64,000 bases of DNA, from assembly GCA_034440635.1 (NCBI GenBank), contig JAOTON010001596.1, forward strand, positions 1,389,501-1,453,500, written 5' to 3'. Below, piece after piece: positions 1 to 11,809 of the stretch. Made by a program: the position numbers and the translations under genes. The number at the start of each line of letters is the position of its first letter. The stretch's first letter is position 1. Source of the stretch: Lepas anatifera (Eukaryota > Arthropoda > Thecostraca > Lepadidae). The notes under the pieces are model-generated. The model made no database searches. It was not told the DNA's origin and saw only the letters and a program-made list of their open reading frames with translations.

Positions 1-950
1 TGGCTGGCCTTGATCAAGGCTTGATCAAAGGTCATTGGTAAGCTTGGGCACAGCGCTAGTTATAGCGTAAATTAGGCATAATTTGTTGGGTTGTGCCGTA
101 ATAGGTCAATGACCTTGAAGGACCTTGACCCCAAAATTTCAGACATTGTTTAGAGCCTTCCCTTTTGGCCCCAGCCCTGTTCTAGAGTATTCGCGCCCCG
201 TTCCGGCCCGTTGGGGGATGCTTCAACACCCCCTCGAGGTCTCCCAGTGGCACGAAAAAACGTTGGCGCGAAGCGACACAGTACTTGTCACACCTTATCA
301 TTGATCAATTCGGCAACTTTCCCTCAAAATTTAAGGTTGCACCATCTCAGGTCAGGTCACCAGTGCAGTCAAGTGACCTCACCCCAAAAAATGTTTAAGT
401 TGGCGTAAGTAAGAAAAAGGTGAATCTATCGAATTCAAACTTGTACCGTATAATGGGGCCAATAAGTACTAATAAATTTATTCCGGGATTTTTCCCATCG
501 ATGACCTGGGGACAGGTACGAATCATGACCTCTTCATTGAAAATGTATGGGGTAAAACGTAAATTTGCCGAAAAAATGCTCTATGTCTGCAGACGCCGCG
601 TGAAATACTTTTGGATTCCTCAAATCATAGTATCCTAGGCCTCTTTATCGGTTCATGTTGCAAGTTTAGACATGTTAGCTCTGAGATTTCATCTGGGGCT
701 TCCTAAGCAGGTTTTAAGTCTTGGGTCAATTGCTTTGCAGGAAATATTGATAAAACCCGTATTTTGATCCCATTTTTTATTGTTATTGTTAGTTGATTGA
801 TATGCATACTGACTATGCTAGGCTAGTTGGTGACCTTGACCTAGCCTTAGGTCAGGTCATTTTTATGTTTTAACCTAGTTTAGTCATATTATAAATTATT
901 TGATGATTCACCGTAACGAGAGGAAGCAAATTGTGCCTAAAATGATTCTA
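1..950. repeat. AGGTCA-rich repetitive DNA, no gene seen
   Basis: No coding region is supported here. The stretch contains several AGGTCA/TGACCT hexamers (for example around 100-130, 350-380 and 830-860), like the TTAA-type elements at 7.8, 14.2 and 45 kb. I could not find matching termini, so it may be a decayed or truncated relative of those elements. Confidence 0.35.
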
Positions 951-999
951 GCTCAACTCTGGCAGACGCTAGAGTATAGAGACAGAGACATGTTGTAAG

Positions 1000-1750
1000 C
1001 GTTGTCTCGGGGAGGGGACCCCAGCGCTGATCGCGGGAAAAATCCCCAATGGCCTCCAGGGGCCCTCAGGGAGTCAGTAAATCTGGCGTGGGTGGAATCC
1101 GGTAGGAGGGATTTTGGGTCTCCAAAATCAGCTGAGGGGCCCGTGCCAGTTAAGGGGGCCCAGATAAAGGCCCCCGACGAGCTCATTTGACCTCAGTGCC
1201 AACACAGGATTCTCAAGACCAGCGTGGGGTGCCTACAGATTTAAACGGTTTCTAAATAAGCTCAGGGACTCAAAACTAACCCAGGGGTCCAATTTTCAAC
1301 TCATGGGGCCCAGACTCTCTGAGGGACCCTGCAGCAGCTCAGAAGGCCGATAAAACTAATAGGGCCAGATTAGCTGGGTGCCTCGACGAACTAGTGCCCA
1401 GATACGCACAATGGGCACCAAACAAGCTGAAGGGATCTTTATCAGTTAAACGAAAACGGTACCAACCCAGGGGACCCTGACCAGCTTAAGGGACACTAAT
1501 CCAGCTTGGGGCTCAGAGCTCAGAGCTCCAGCTTTTAGCTCAGAGGGCCCAGGACTTGTTGAGGGGGCCCTATATTAATAAAAGGGCCCGAAAAGCTTAA
1601 TAGGCTTCACCGGCGACATATAGGTTTCAAGTTCAGTTTGAGGGCCTGGTTAACTAAAGCCGTCCCAGGTCAGCTGAGGGGACTCGATATAAACTCAGGG
1701 AAGTCACCAAAAACTCAGGGGCCCAGGCCCGCAGAGGTTGTGCGGCCTAT
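1000..1750. repeat. Degenerate GC-rich array (gggcccag / agctcag motif)
   Basis: Short irregular repeats of the type 'ggggcccag...agctcag' run through this stretch. The same motif family, in the opposite sense, fills 24400-25002 and 29176-29600. Short open frames in it are by-products of the high GC content. From 1750 to 2070 I see nothing recognisable. Confidence 0.5.
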
Positions 1751-2077
1751 GAGGCTCAGGTTAGCGTCAATCGGCTATTTCAGTATGGAGCCGTTAGCCA
1801 GGACAAGTGTGAAGTGGAGGTGGTGGATACGACACCTCAGTTTTCGCCATGACCGAAGATAGCTGTATTATTTGCTCATAGTGCTTCAGTTAGTGTCAAT
1901 GGGTGCTTTCAGCATTTTCTACCAAGATGCCAGTCGTTAGCTGGCCCGAAATATGCTTGATGGTAAACATGAACATGTCCTCACTAAGAGGAAGCTTTCA
2001 TAAAAATAAGCATTTACAAATTCTTTTTTAAACGCGTTTTTCCTTGACACTGGCCGCCTTTTGGGTAGTAAATCGGC

Positions 2078-2583
2078 CAGTGGCGGATCCAGGGGGGCAA
2101 AAAGGCATGCCCCTCAAACGGAAAAGCTCGGGGCAAAGCTATGTTTTTGACCCCTAAAGCGATCGACCTCCTCTTTTCCCCTACTCCTTTTTAGTTTATA
2201 AGCAAGATTTTGGTGTTTCAACTCTCAACTTCAAACAGAACATAAGTTGATAAGATGTTCCCTGGCCTGTCCCCTCGAATCCGGAAATGTAAAAAACACT
2301 TGAAGATTATATATTCGGGCACAGCCCTTCATCAGAATCATGGAGTAAATATCAATAATTCTCAGGTATAGTATAGCCAGTCTAGTATAGCCAGCCTTGT
2401 ATAAGAAGAAGTATCTCGAGCCCATATTTTTCACCCTGTGACGTTTTTTAGCTTTTCGCCTCAAATACCCAAAATTCTACCGGGAAGTGATAGTGGTAGC
2501 TCAGCTTTTTACTGCGTGACGTTTTTTTTTGCTTTTCTACTTTGGTTTGCCCCTCCCAAACCGACCGGCTGGATCCGCCACTG
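2078..2583. mobile_element. hAT-type MITE, family 1, copy 1
   Basis: Left end CAGTGGCGGATCCAG and right end GGATCCGCCACTG are inverted termini. The flanks are aaatcggc (2070-2077) and aaattggc (2584-2591), an 8-bp target-site duplication with one mismatch, as hAT transposases make. Internal sequence matches the copies at 23646-24033 and 56374-56758 but is about 120 bp longer. It has no transposase ORF. Confidence 0.85.
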
Positions 2584-2591
2584 AAATTGGC

Positions 2592-2675
2592 GCCCCTCAG
2601 GTTCGGCGCCCCCAGGTTCGGCGCCCTCCGAGCCTGGCGCCCCCCTTAACGAAATCCTAGATCCGTCACTGATCT
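2592..2675. repeat. Fragment of a related hAT-like terminus
   Basis: A tract of 'ggcgcccc caggttc' repeats ends in ctagatccgtcactg at about 2657-2671, resembling a hAT-family terminus. No partner end is clear. From 2676 to 3384 I see only AT-rich sequence with no supported gene. Confidence 0.35.
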
Positions 2676-3384
2676 GAACACTGCACATCATCATTAAACG
2701 CGCAAATCACAGTCAATAAACGAAAAAAGTTAGAAATTTATCAAGAGAGTACTTGGACCCGTTGAAACTGTTTTCTTTTTATTTTAGTGGGTCCCATTTA
2801 TCACAAATCACACATGCCTATTCCTGCCATGATCTATTTTAGCATTCAATTACATGGCTACCAAAATTGTCATAACACCTCTCGAAATTTCACGGACAAG
2901 AGCAATTCTCCTGCAATTATTTTCAATGTCCTCTCACCATTATCTTACGAATGGTGGCCATGTGGAAAGGCAGAATGATGCTTATCATATTTGATATTAA
3001 AATAAACTTAACCCCTCTTCACAAATAGAAAAATCCTCAGATATGTACCTTTATGTTCAGCTGTTGTATGTTCCCAAGTGTCTTGCATTTCTCCATGGCC
3101 TAGTGGCAGTTACAGTTTTTTTTAAGAGGTGCCGAAAAAAGTATGGATTGAACTGTTTAGCAATTCATCGTTTCAAATATCACGCCAAATGGGCATCTTG
3201 CTTGCCTGGTACAAACTGTTATGGCTGGGGGAGGGAGCGACAGAACGTTGTTAAAAATACGATCCACAAAAATGACGGCTGCCGAAAACCGAATACCATA
3301 GGCGCCCTTTGGATGAAACGTTGATGGTAAAGTGCTCGCTCTGAGACTCTGCTTTCCCCCAACTTACCAAAATTCTAGATCCGC

Positions 3385-3677
3385 CCATACGCGGATCCAG
3401 GGGGCAAAGGGGAGGGGCAGATGCAGCCTCCCCGATCGGTCCTCGGCGCCCCCTGAAATGGTCACGGCGCACCCTGAAAGGTCGATGGCACTCGCCTGAA
3501 ATGGTGCTTCCCACCCTCCCCCAGGATGCGAAAATCGGTGCTAACCGATAGGATTTTACGCCCACCTGATAGGTTTTTTCCGGTCAAAAGTGGCGCTCCC
3601 TGCCCCGGATGGCGCCCCAGGGGAAGGTGCCCCCCTCCGATTGGCAATCCTGGATCTGCCTATGGATCCGTCACTGT
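3385..3677. repeat. Degenerate hAT-like MITE
   Basis: The sequence starts near gcggatccagggggcaaag and ends near ggatccgtcactg. The interior repeats 'ggcgccccctgaaatgg'-like units. It resembles hAT family 1 at both ends but I could not find a clean 8-bp duplication. The overlapping open frames on both strands have no protein-like features. Nothing recognisable follows to 4020. Confidence 0.4.
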
Positions 3678-4020
3678 TCAAGAGCAAACAATTCACAGGA
3701 AAAGCAGGAAAATATCAAGTGTTAGCGGGGATTGGTGCGGCCAAGGTAATTGATGATGCTAACAATTTTTTTGTTATGTGGATAAAATCATTGGGTGGCC
3801 ACGCGGGATTGGAAGGGCACTCCTGGCTCCCTATGAAATGGGCAGTGTGCTAAAAGATTATTTCGTCAAGTCAATATCAAATTATCAACATTTAGTTTTG
3901 TACTGGGCACTGTTCACTGCAGTGATACAAGAGTGCTGTCCTTTTTCTGTGGGTTTATGACAACCGGTAGTGATCGTTTTAGCCTCAAATATGACTTTTG
4001 TGGTATTTATTTGGTCATTT

Positions 4021-4330
4021 GGCGCCCCGGTAGCTCAGTTGGTAGAGCGTCGGGCTCCGGCCCGCTGCTGAGAAGCATGCAGTGGCAGTGCATGTCCAGG
4101 CTTGGGATCGGTTCCCCTGAGACGCTCCGGCGCTCAATCGTTTGCCCGACGTACAGGGCAAAATGACTAAAGGGCAACTGACTGATGAGAGGGTGACCTG
4201 AGCGAGGCGGCCATCCCTGTGCTTTGTGGGAGATTAAACTTTGGCTTCTAAATCAACCCTTCATTGTGGGCGTTGCTCGCCCGGGTGGTAGGGTCGGGGT
4301 CTCCGTGACAAGTCTCCTGAGGACTTCAGT
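4021..4330 (+). repeat. tRNA-derived SINE-like sequence
   Basis: The head has a good RNA polymerase III box A, tagctcagttggtagagc (4030-4047), and a box B-like gggatcggttccc (4103-4115). The spacing between them is longer than in a tRNA and the acceptor and anticodon stems do not close, so it is not a functional tRNA gene. The downstream sequence to about 4330 is probably the SINE body. Confidence 0.55.
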
Positions 4331-4559
4331 GAGACTCAGACTCCAACAGCCGTACTCGGAAGAACCTGGACGAAATTAAAAAAAAATTAGCGCAAATAAA
4401 ATTTGACCCCTTTGGCCTTTTCCAAACCCGGTTTGGCATTTTCCCGTCGAAAAACTCGTAGTCCTGGTCAGCATCTCCCATCTAAATTGTATTAACGCCA
4501 CCTCCAAATGGGGGTTTAATCCCCCGAAGACACTATAATGGCCGGCACAAGAAAGTCTC

Positions 4560-7430
4560 CCCCCCACTGAGTGTTCCATAAAAAATGCTCTGCTTTGTTC
4601 TCCAGGGGGTGCCATTCCTATCCATGGGTGATTATTCTTTCCAGAGGGGGCGCCTTTTCTCTCCGGCAGGGGGAGGGAGGGGGGCGCCTTTTGCTATCTA
4701 GGAGTGCCTGTGCGAACCGGGAGGGGGGCGCATATGATATCCAGGGACGCCGTTCTTCTGTCTTCTTCGGAGGCGCCTCTGCTGTCCAGGAGGCGCGTGC
4801 GCTATCCAGGGGCGCCTATGCTATCCAGAGGCCCAGATCCTTTACTCAGGGGGCGGGGGGCGCCTTTTACTGTCCAGAGGTGCCTGTGCTAACCAGGGGC
4901 GCATATGCTATCCCGGGGTGCCGTTGCTCTTCTTTAGGGGCGCCTCTGCCGTCCAGTGGTCCCTATGCTATTCAGAGGGTGTCTTCTGTCCATAGGGCGC
5001 TTCTGCTATCTGGGGCGCCTTTAGTATCAAAGGGCGTATTTGCTGTTTTGGGGGCGCCTATGCTATCCAGAGGGCGCCCGTGTTGTTCAGGGAGTGCGAT
5101 TGCTATTCAAGGGAGCTTATGATATCCAGAGGGGTGCCTTTGCTCTATGGGGGAGGGCGCCTCTTGTTGTACAAGAGTGCCTGTGCTAACCAGAGGGCGC
5201 CTATGCTATCCAGGGGCGTTGTTACTCCTCAATTGGGGGTGCCTTTTTCTGTCCAGGGGCACCTCTGCTGTCTAGAGGCTGCCTTTGCTATCCAGAAGGG
5301 GCCTTTACTCAAGGGGGAGGGCGCTTTTTGCTGTCCAGGGCGCAGCTTTGATGTCAGGGGGCGCCATTCATATTTTAAAGTGTATTTTATTTTACACAGA
5401 GGGTACTACCTCTTCAGATAGGCGACGTGTCTGATTTTCTCTTGACCGGCCGGGAGCGTCGGCCAAATCCGGGGGTGCCACCCAAATCCGTGGGGGCACC
5501 CCAGACGAGGTCAAAACCAGGTGGGCGAAAAGATACTTTTGCACACCATCATTTTTCAAGGTGTGCAACTGAACACCCTGTCCCGCGTAATCCGCCGTCC
5601 CTGCCGCCGTTGCTCTCCGGGGGGCGTCTTTTTATCTCCAGGAGGCACCTCTGCGCTCCAGGGGGCGCCTTTTCTATCCAAGGGCGCCTATACTATCCAG
5701 GAGAGCGCCTTTTCTCTGCGGTGGGCGCCTTTTGTTGTCCAGGGGTGCCTGTGCTAACCACGGGGCGCATGTGATATCCAGAGGTGCCGTTTCTCTTCTT
5801 CGGAGATTCCTCGGCTATCCAGGAGGCGCCTACGCTATCCAAGAGCGCCTATGCTATCCAGAGGGGTACCTTTGCTCCATGGCTGCGCCTTTTGCTTTCC
5901 AGGGCGCAGCTTAAGGGGTGCCATTTATATCTGAAAATGTCTTCCTCACAGAGGATCCTACCTGTTCAGGTAGGCGGTGATCAGGCTTGATTTTCTCTGA
6001 CCGGCCGGGTGTGCCGGCCAAATCGAGTGCCACCCAAATCCGTATCGGGGGGGAGGGGGCGCCTCTCCGGACATGGTCAAAACCAGGTGTGCAAAAATAT
6101 ACTTTTGCACGCCATCACTTTTTCATGATGTGCAACTGCAGACCCTGTCCCGCGGAATCCGCCGTCCTTTCCGCCCCTGCTCTCAAGAGAGCGCCGTTGC
6201 TATTCAAGGGAGCTTATGCTATTCAGAGAGTGTGCTTTGCTCAATGGGGAGGGGGGCGCCTTTTGGTGTACAGGAGTGCCTGTGCTAACCAGAGGGCGCC
6301 TATGCTATCCAGGGGCGTCGTTATTCCTCTACTGGGGGGGGGCGCCTTTTTCTATCCAGGGGTGCCTCTTGCTGTCTAGGGGGCGCCTTTGCTTTCCAAG
6401 GGCGCCTATGCTATCCAGAGGGGCGCCTTTTCTCTGCGGGGGGCGCCTTTTGCTTTCCAGGGGTGCCTGTGCTAACCAGGGGCGCATGGGATATCTAGGG
6501 GCGCCGTTTCTCTTCTTCCGAGGCGCCTCAGCTGTCCAGAAGGCGCCCACGCTTTCCAAGGGCGCCTATGCTATCCAGAGGGGCGCCTTTACTCAAGGGC
6601 GGGGGCGCCTTTTGCTTTCCAGGGCGCAGCTTTGATGTCAAGGTGCGCCATTCATGTATGAAAATGTCTTTCACAGAGGATCCTACCTCTTTGGGTAGGT
6701 GGTGATTAGGCCTGATTTTCTCTGACCGGCCGGAGGCGCCAGCCAAATCCGGGGGTGCCACCCAAATCAGTGGGGGAGGGGGGCGCCTCTCCGGACTAGT
6801 CAAAACCAGGTGTGCGAGAAGATACTTTTGCACACAAACATGTTTTCATGGTGTGCAACTGCAGACCCTGTCCCGCGAAATCCGCCGTCCCTGCCGCCGT
6901 TGTTCTCCGTGGGGTGTCTTTTTCTCTCCAGGAGGCACCTCTGCTCTCCAGGGGGCGCATTACCTACCCAAGGGCGCCTATGTTATCCAGGGGGCGCCAA
7001 TTATCTGCGGGGGGCGCCTTTTGCTGTCCAAGGGGCGCAGGTGATATCCAGTGGCGCCGTTTTTTCTCCGGAGGCACCTCGGCTTCCAGGAGGTGCCTAC
7101 GCTATCCAAGGGCGCCTATGCTAGCCAGAGGGGCGCCTTTACTCAAGGGGGGCGCATTTTGCTGCCCAGGGCGCGACTATGATGTAAGGGGGCGCCATTC
7201 ATATATGAAAATGTAAATCTTTCACAGAGGATCCTACCTCTTCAGGTAGGCGGTAATTAGGCTTGATTTTCTCTGACCGGCCGGGGGCGCCGGCTGAGGC
7301 TGGGGGAGGGGGCGCCTCCTGGACAAAGACAAAACAAGGGGTGCAAAAAGATACTCTTGCACCACTTGAAAAAAATCGAGTGGTGCAACTGCACCACTTG
7401 CACCCTGGCATCCGCCGTCCCTGTGTAAAT
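4560..7430. repeat. GC-rich higher-order tandem array
   Basis: Two repeat scales are visible. A short unit of roughly 20-27 bp, 'ggggcgcctntgctatccag', recurs throughout. A longer conserved core, recognised by ctctgaccggccggg and a following gcaaaa...ttttgcac hairpin, recurs at about 5435, 5991, 6716 and 7267, giving spacings of 556, 725 and 551 bp. Each core is preceded by a cctacc-ggtagg inverted repeat. All the ORFs through here are frame shadows of the repeat. Confidence 0.85.
7379..7398. repeat. Perfect short hairpin at the array edge
   Basis: agtggtgca, a 2-nt spacer, then its exact reverse complement. It sits at the right-hand edge of the GC-rich array, in the last copy of the conserved core. 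Confidence 0.7.
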
Positions 7431-7806
7431 CGAATTAATAACCCTTCTAGAATATCAACCAATTTACATATGTCTGACCTTTACAGCTGCTGTTAGACCT
7501 GGGCTCAAAAACATAAGCGCAAGAGTGAGGAAGGGAACCAAGGCCTCAAATTTGTTAAACATTCAGCCGATGGGAAGTGACAGATTTTCGGGCATGAGGG
7601 CATGGCGCCAAGAGAGCCTTACTTTTTCGCACCTGCGTACTGAGGTGAACAGAATAATCAGCACCTGTCAGCGGGTGTACTGAAAAGTTATCAGATGTAC
7701 GTTTTCGTCACACAATGGAGTTGGGGCGAGGCTACCGTAGTCAGAGATAGCCTCCACAAACTCATGGGGGTAGATGCTACCGTTACCATCATGATGGTGA
7801 CGAACT

Positions 7807-8883
7807 TTAACACGCGCATTGACGGGGGTCTGAGCCACTTTCGCTTTGACGGGGGGTGGTGGGTACCCGCCCCTATAAGATCTCGAGAACCACGCTAGGT
7901 AGCGAAAAACAGCAAACGGCGTTTGGGAGCCTGTCTACTTCTCCATCGAAAACTATTCTCCATTTGAACTATTTTTTGTCAGGTCACATTTAAGGTCACT
8001 AGAGGTCAAAACATGCCGTTATAGGGATAACATGTAAATTACGGTTTTCGGACACTTCATCTGAACAAGCAAACATAGAGCAAAACAACTTAATTTTATT
8101 AATCTTCACAGCAAGCAGAATCTAATGATATATAATATGACATTGCTAGGTCAAATCAAGGATTTGACCTGACCTGGGTCAGGTCAAGGTCAAATTAGAT
8201 AAAATGCATAGCATTGAAACCACAGAGACAAGGCGAATCTAATGCAGGTAAATAAACGCTCTATCACCATCCGTTCTTAAGTTATTCAGTTTTTTTGGGT
8301 ACTGTGCTGCGTTTGTTCGCGGTATCGTCGTCTGTCGCTCGCTTCGCGCTGGCCCGCTGGCGCCTGTACGCGGCCCCTAGCCTTCTGGACCGTGTGGCCT
8401 TGATATCGCGTTTCTTTCTTATACATCATGGACGCTTTTATCTTTTTTGCTTCATCATGTCTTCGTTTTTTGTTTTAACCCGTGTGTATTCCGAAATATA
8501 TGTGTATGGATCTAAAACCATTATTCCCATGTACATATTTCCAATGGAGAGGTCATGGCTCGTACCTGGCCTTAGATCGTCGATATCAAAAATACCGGAA
8601 CACATTTTAGAGAACTCGGTGGGCCCATTATGTGATATGAGTTTCAATCAGATAAGTTCACTCTATTCCGACTTATCCAATCTTAAACTTTTTGAGGTCA
8701 GGTCACTTGACCTGTACTGGTGACCTGACCTGAGATGACCTGACCTTAAAATTTTGAAAAGTTGTAAAAATGATGAGAGAAAAGGTATACCAAGTACGGC
8801 GGCGCTACGCGCCGCTGTTTTTATGATGTCTACGAAAAACCCGAGGGGGCGGGTACCCGCCCCGCCGTCAACGCGCGTGTTAA
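7807..8883. mobile_element. TTAA-flanked DNA element, family B, copy 1
   Basis: The ends are TTAA-CACGCGCATTGACGGGGG and the inverse, ...cgtcaacgcgcgtg-TTAA, so a TTAA target duplication brackets inverted termini. That fits piggyBac- or Kolobok-type transposition. The interior is rich in AGGTCA hexamers. It is about 1.08 kb with no transposase. A second copy is 45093-46965. This copy keeps the uninterrupted site (near 7991) that is occupied by another element in copy 2. Confidence 0.8.
8690..8752. promoter_or_regulatory. Cluster of AGGTCA hexamers in several orientations
   Basis: Within about 60 bp there are at least six AGGTCA/TGACCT matches, including an inverted pair spaced by 2 bp (aggtca-ct-tgacct). 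AGGTCA is the nuclear-receptor half-site. Whether any receptor binds here is inference. The same cluster recurs near 46770 in the second copy of this element. Confidence 0.35.
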
Positions 8884-9633
8884 GCATAAACACTATGGCT
8901 TCGACTGACGCGTTCCCAAATCCACGCGTCAAACATATGATACGCAATGTGTGTGTATCAATAAAAACGTTACTTTTTGCTATCAATTTTTTAAGCAATG
9001 CAGATACGTTGCAAGCTGTTTAGCTCCCGTCGGAAAGACAGGTACTCTGGCTCGTTTCTGGCTCGTACAGGCTACTTTGGGTGGGGAGGGGTGCAATGAT
9101 ATGCCAGCTCTTAACACATAGAAATGTTAAGAGGCCGAGGTGGCGGCTGGCGGGATTAAACTGGTGCAGTGTGTCCACTTGTTTCACATCAGCTCCATAT
9201 AAACGATCTCTTTAAGCGAGAGTGCCCCTCAAATGTTTAAAACGCGCCATCGCAAGGCCAGGAGTCATTTTTTGTGTATCGGCTTAATTGGAAACAATAA
9301 AGCTCGAAAAGGCGAAAGGGCCTCAAGCTTTTCGTCCTCTTCATAGGAATTTTATTCAAAAAGCTACACTCCAAACGGGCCAAAACTTTTTTACGCATCC
9401 GTCTTGCCGCAATTCATCAAATATGAAACGCTTGGCGTGCTTTGGGGAGCAGATGGCCAAAGGCGGGCTTGGCCCCTTGATGTCTGTTTTGGGGTTCATG
9501 ACCAAATTTCCGCTCCACTGGATCCGCTCCTGGGCTCATAGAAAATCGTAGAAAATCATGTTTGGTGAACCTGGTCAATCTTACTACAGGTTATCAATAT
9601 GTTACTGCAGATATAAATACAATGCCAGCGCCC
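8884..9633. other. No recognised feature; intron side of the Slp-like gene
   Basis: I see no supported gene. On the minus strand this is intron sequence downstream of the splice donor at 9634-9639. No acceptor followed by a C2-like frame was found between here and the left edge. Confidence 0.4.
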
Positions 9634-9639
9634 GCTTAC

Positions 9640-10185
9640 CTTCCATTTGTTGCGTCGAGGCGTGTCCGGAACCAGCTTATTGGTACTCTCTGGAGCACTC
9701 TGGTCCGAGTCCACACTCCCGCGTCTGCTGTGGGTCTCAGAGTCAGCGCCTTCCTGTCTGCCCTCGCTTTCCGAGTCTGTGCTATCGTAGTGCCTCTGAT
9801 CTTCTCCATTCGAAGCACACTCAGTGTTGACCTCAAACCCTGGCTGGTCCTGAACATCTCCAGATTCCGCCCCAATGTCCGCTGCAGTTTCATGAATGAT
9901 CCGAATCTCCGGTACTTCATCCCCTACTGCATCGTCGCCGCCCTCCATCTCCGCCCGCCCTGTCGTCCGCGGCAGGCTGGCGCACACGGGCTCAGGCGCC
10001 GAGCGATGCTGGCGCGAGGTTTCCGATGAGGTAGACCACCTGCAGGAGTCGAGTGCTGCGTCGGAGCAGTTTTCTCGCTGACGATCCCCCGTGGAGTGGA
10101 GGGCATGGTGCGATTTCGCTCTGCCCAGGACAGGCGTGGATGCGAACGATGCGGTGCCATCCAGGATCGGGGTGCTTCCATGGAA
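9640..10185 (-). CDS. Slp/Slac2-like gene, linker exon (exon 5 of model)
   Basis: Minus-strand exon of 546 bp, exactly 182 codons, open throughout in the frame ending ...PRRNKWK. It is followed by a strong donor, gtaagc (9634-9639), and preceded by ...cgacag (10186-10188 on the plus strand), an acceptor in the same phase. The first half is Ser/Arg/His-rich. The second half is acidic, with DDAVGDE, a Glu/Asp-rich run and STDSESE. This fits the poorly conserved linker after the zinc finger of Rab27 effectors, but the identity rests on the upstream exons. An in-frame stop lies about 30 codons upstream of the acceptor, so it is not an open-ended frame. Antisense frames are also open because of composition. 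Acceptor choice is moderately certain. Confidence 0.55.
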
Positions 10186-10635
10186 CTGTCGGTTTAACGC
10201 ACGGGAAAATGTAACATTCGTGTGGAGAAATTGAACCGAAGCTAGAGCTTTGGCGTGCGGGAACTTTGCTTGACATCAGTCGCAGAACACTTTGCATTAT
10301 TATTAATTTATGTACCTAACTACGTGCAGGTTATGACCTTGCTTTGCCTAAACACTTAGACCCTCCATTACGCTATCGCTGCTTCGGTGACCTCAAAGCA
10401 TACTTTTTGTATACAAGACCATCAAAATGAGCTGAATAGTAAGCAAACATTATCTGTTGATGGAAAGCCATCTTTCAGCTGTACGACACTCTTCAAAGCC
10501 TCTTTCCTTGCGTAAAATACATATTGCATTGGGGATATTAATTTATAAACCAAAACCATATTCCTGCACTGAAGAACCTGACTGGTTATCTATGATTCCG
10601 CACAAAGAGGAGGGGTCCCAGTTCCAGAGACTCAC

Positions 10636-10800
10636 CCCTCTGCGGGCGATGCGGCCCCTTCTGGCTGTAGTGGGTGAGCTGGTGATGCTGGACACCCCGC
10701 TGCTGACGGAGTCCAGGTCGTAGGGCCTCCGTCTCATCACCTCGCTCTGACTGAATACCGGGGGCAGACCGTATGGGTACCAGGGGAACACGGTGTTGAA
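10636..10800 (-). CDS. Slp/Slac2-like gene, exon 4 of model
   Basis: Minus-strand exon of 165 bp (55 codons, phase 0 at both ends). Acceptor cag at 10801-10803 after a short pyrimidine run; donor gtgagt at 10630-10635, very close to consensus. It encodes an aromatic segment (FPWYPYGLPPVF) and then a basic and Ser-rich stretch (RRRPYDLDSVSSGVSSITSS, then ARRGRIARRG). The sequence cggtattcag occurs twice: once at this acceptor and again 50 bp inside the exon (cag at 10751-10753). Use of the inner copy would give a 115-bp form that also keeps the frame if the preceding exon ends in phase 2. No family domain is recognised in this exon alone. Confidence 0.55.
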
Positions 10801-11387
10801 CTGAATACCGGGAGAAGATGTTTTTGAACTGAGTATCGACAGTGTGTTTCTCGACAGTCGGGAACGAAATATTTTCAAAATCGTGTTGCTTATATCTAAA
10901 CAGTAAAGGAATTATGAATACATATTCTACCGGCTATTAAAAAAGACTAACCCGGTAAGAAGCACCGATCAGTTAAAGTGCAGCGTGATGCAAAAATGAG
11001 ACAAACGGCCTGGACCAAAACATTTTCCTTTGAAAAGTAAAACACTTCTGGGAATAAATATCACTATAGGTATCGGTATCAGTATATCTTCAGAGTTTTA
11101 TCGATATCATCAGTTATGCTCCCCCCACAAACTGCTAAAAAACGATAGTGGTGTGTCCATCAGCAGCGCAAGAAATATTTTGCAATGCATAATGCCCAGT
11201 TGTACCTAAGCTGCTCACATTTATGACACTTGTTTCATCCATCGGTTTTGAAAAAAGTTGAAAGGTTACTTAAGCAATGTATCTATAATGGGGTGTGTTT
11301 TGGTTAGGACTATTTTTTTACTCCGGTATTTTTTTCAGGAGAAAACTGGCAACTTCAATGCATGCTACAGAAAATCGGTGTGGTCAT

Positions 11388-11510
11388 GGGTGGAAATCCC
11401 GGGGGGGGTTGGGGGGTCAGGACCCCCTGGATTTTGGGTCTCCCATAGACTTTGTATAGGGCTTGTATTGCCGTGGCAGCGTTAACCCACCCCGGACCCC
11501 CTGGATCGAG
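11388..11510. repeat. Dispersed repeat shared with 56824-56945
   Basis: A stretch with 'atcccgggggg...ttgggtctc...agactttg...agggcttgtattgc..tg.cag.gttaa' matches 56824-56945 over about 120 bp. It lies in the intron between the two linker exons of the Slp-like gene. I see no termini. Confidence 0.55.
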
Positions 11511-11809
11511 AAGAGATCTCCAGCCATGGGTGTCGTGCTGTATCGGAAGACTGCGTAATTAAAAAACTCATCCATTACGCTACCTGGAATGATGTGCCCT
11601 ACTAAAATATTTTCTGAATGCGTATACATATACATAATAGTGTATAGTCAAGTATTTCAGTATACTGGGGTGCTAGGTTTTAAGCAGCAGTGGACTAAGG
11701 GTCGCTAAATACAGAGGTCCCTCCTCCATCTCTTTCTCTCCCGCAATGTCAAACCAACCATTCATCCAATAAATTAAAAAAGTTTATAAGATCGGTTCCG
11801 ACCGCTCAC

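Noticed and set aside
4022..4115. An apparent tRNA gene
   Set aside because: A and B boxes are present but the acceptor and anticodon stems do not form and the box spacing is too long.
4571..6635. A 183-codon and other plus-strand frames in the GC-rich array
   Set aside because: Repeated Leu-Ser-Arg-Gly-Ala words follow the repeat unit; parallel frames are equally open.
9562..10029. A 155-codon plus-strand frame opposite the linker exon
   Set aside because: The minus strand has the splice sites and fits the phase of the neighbouring exons.
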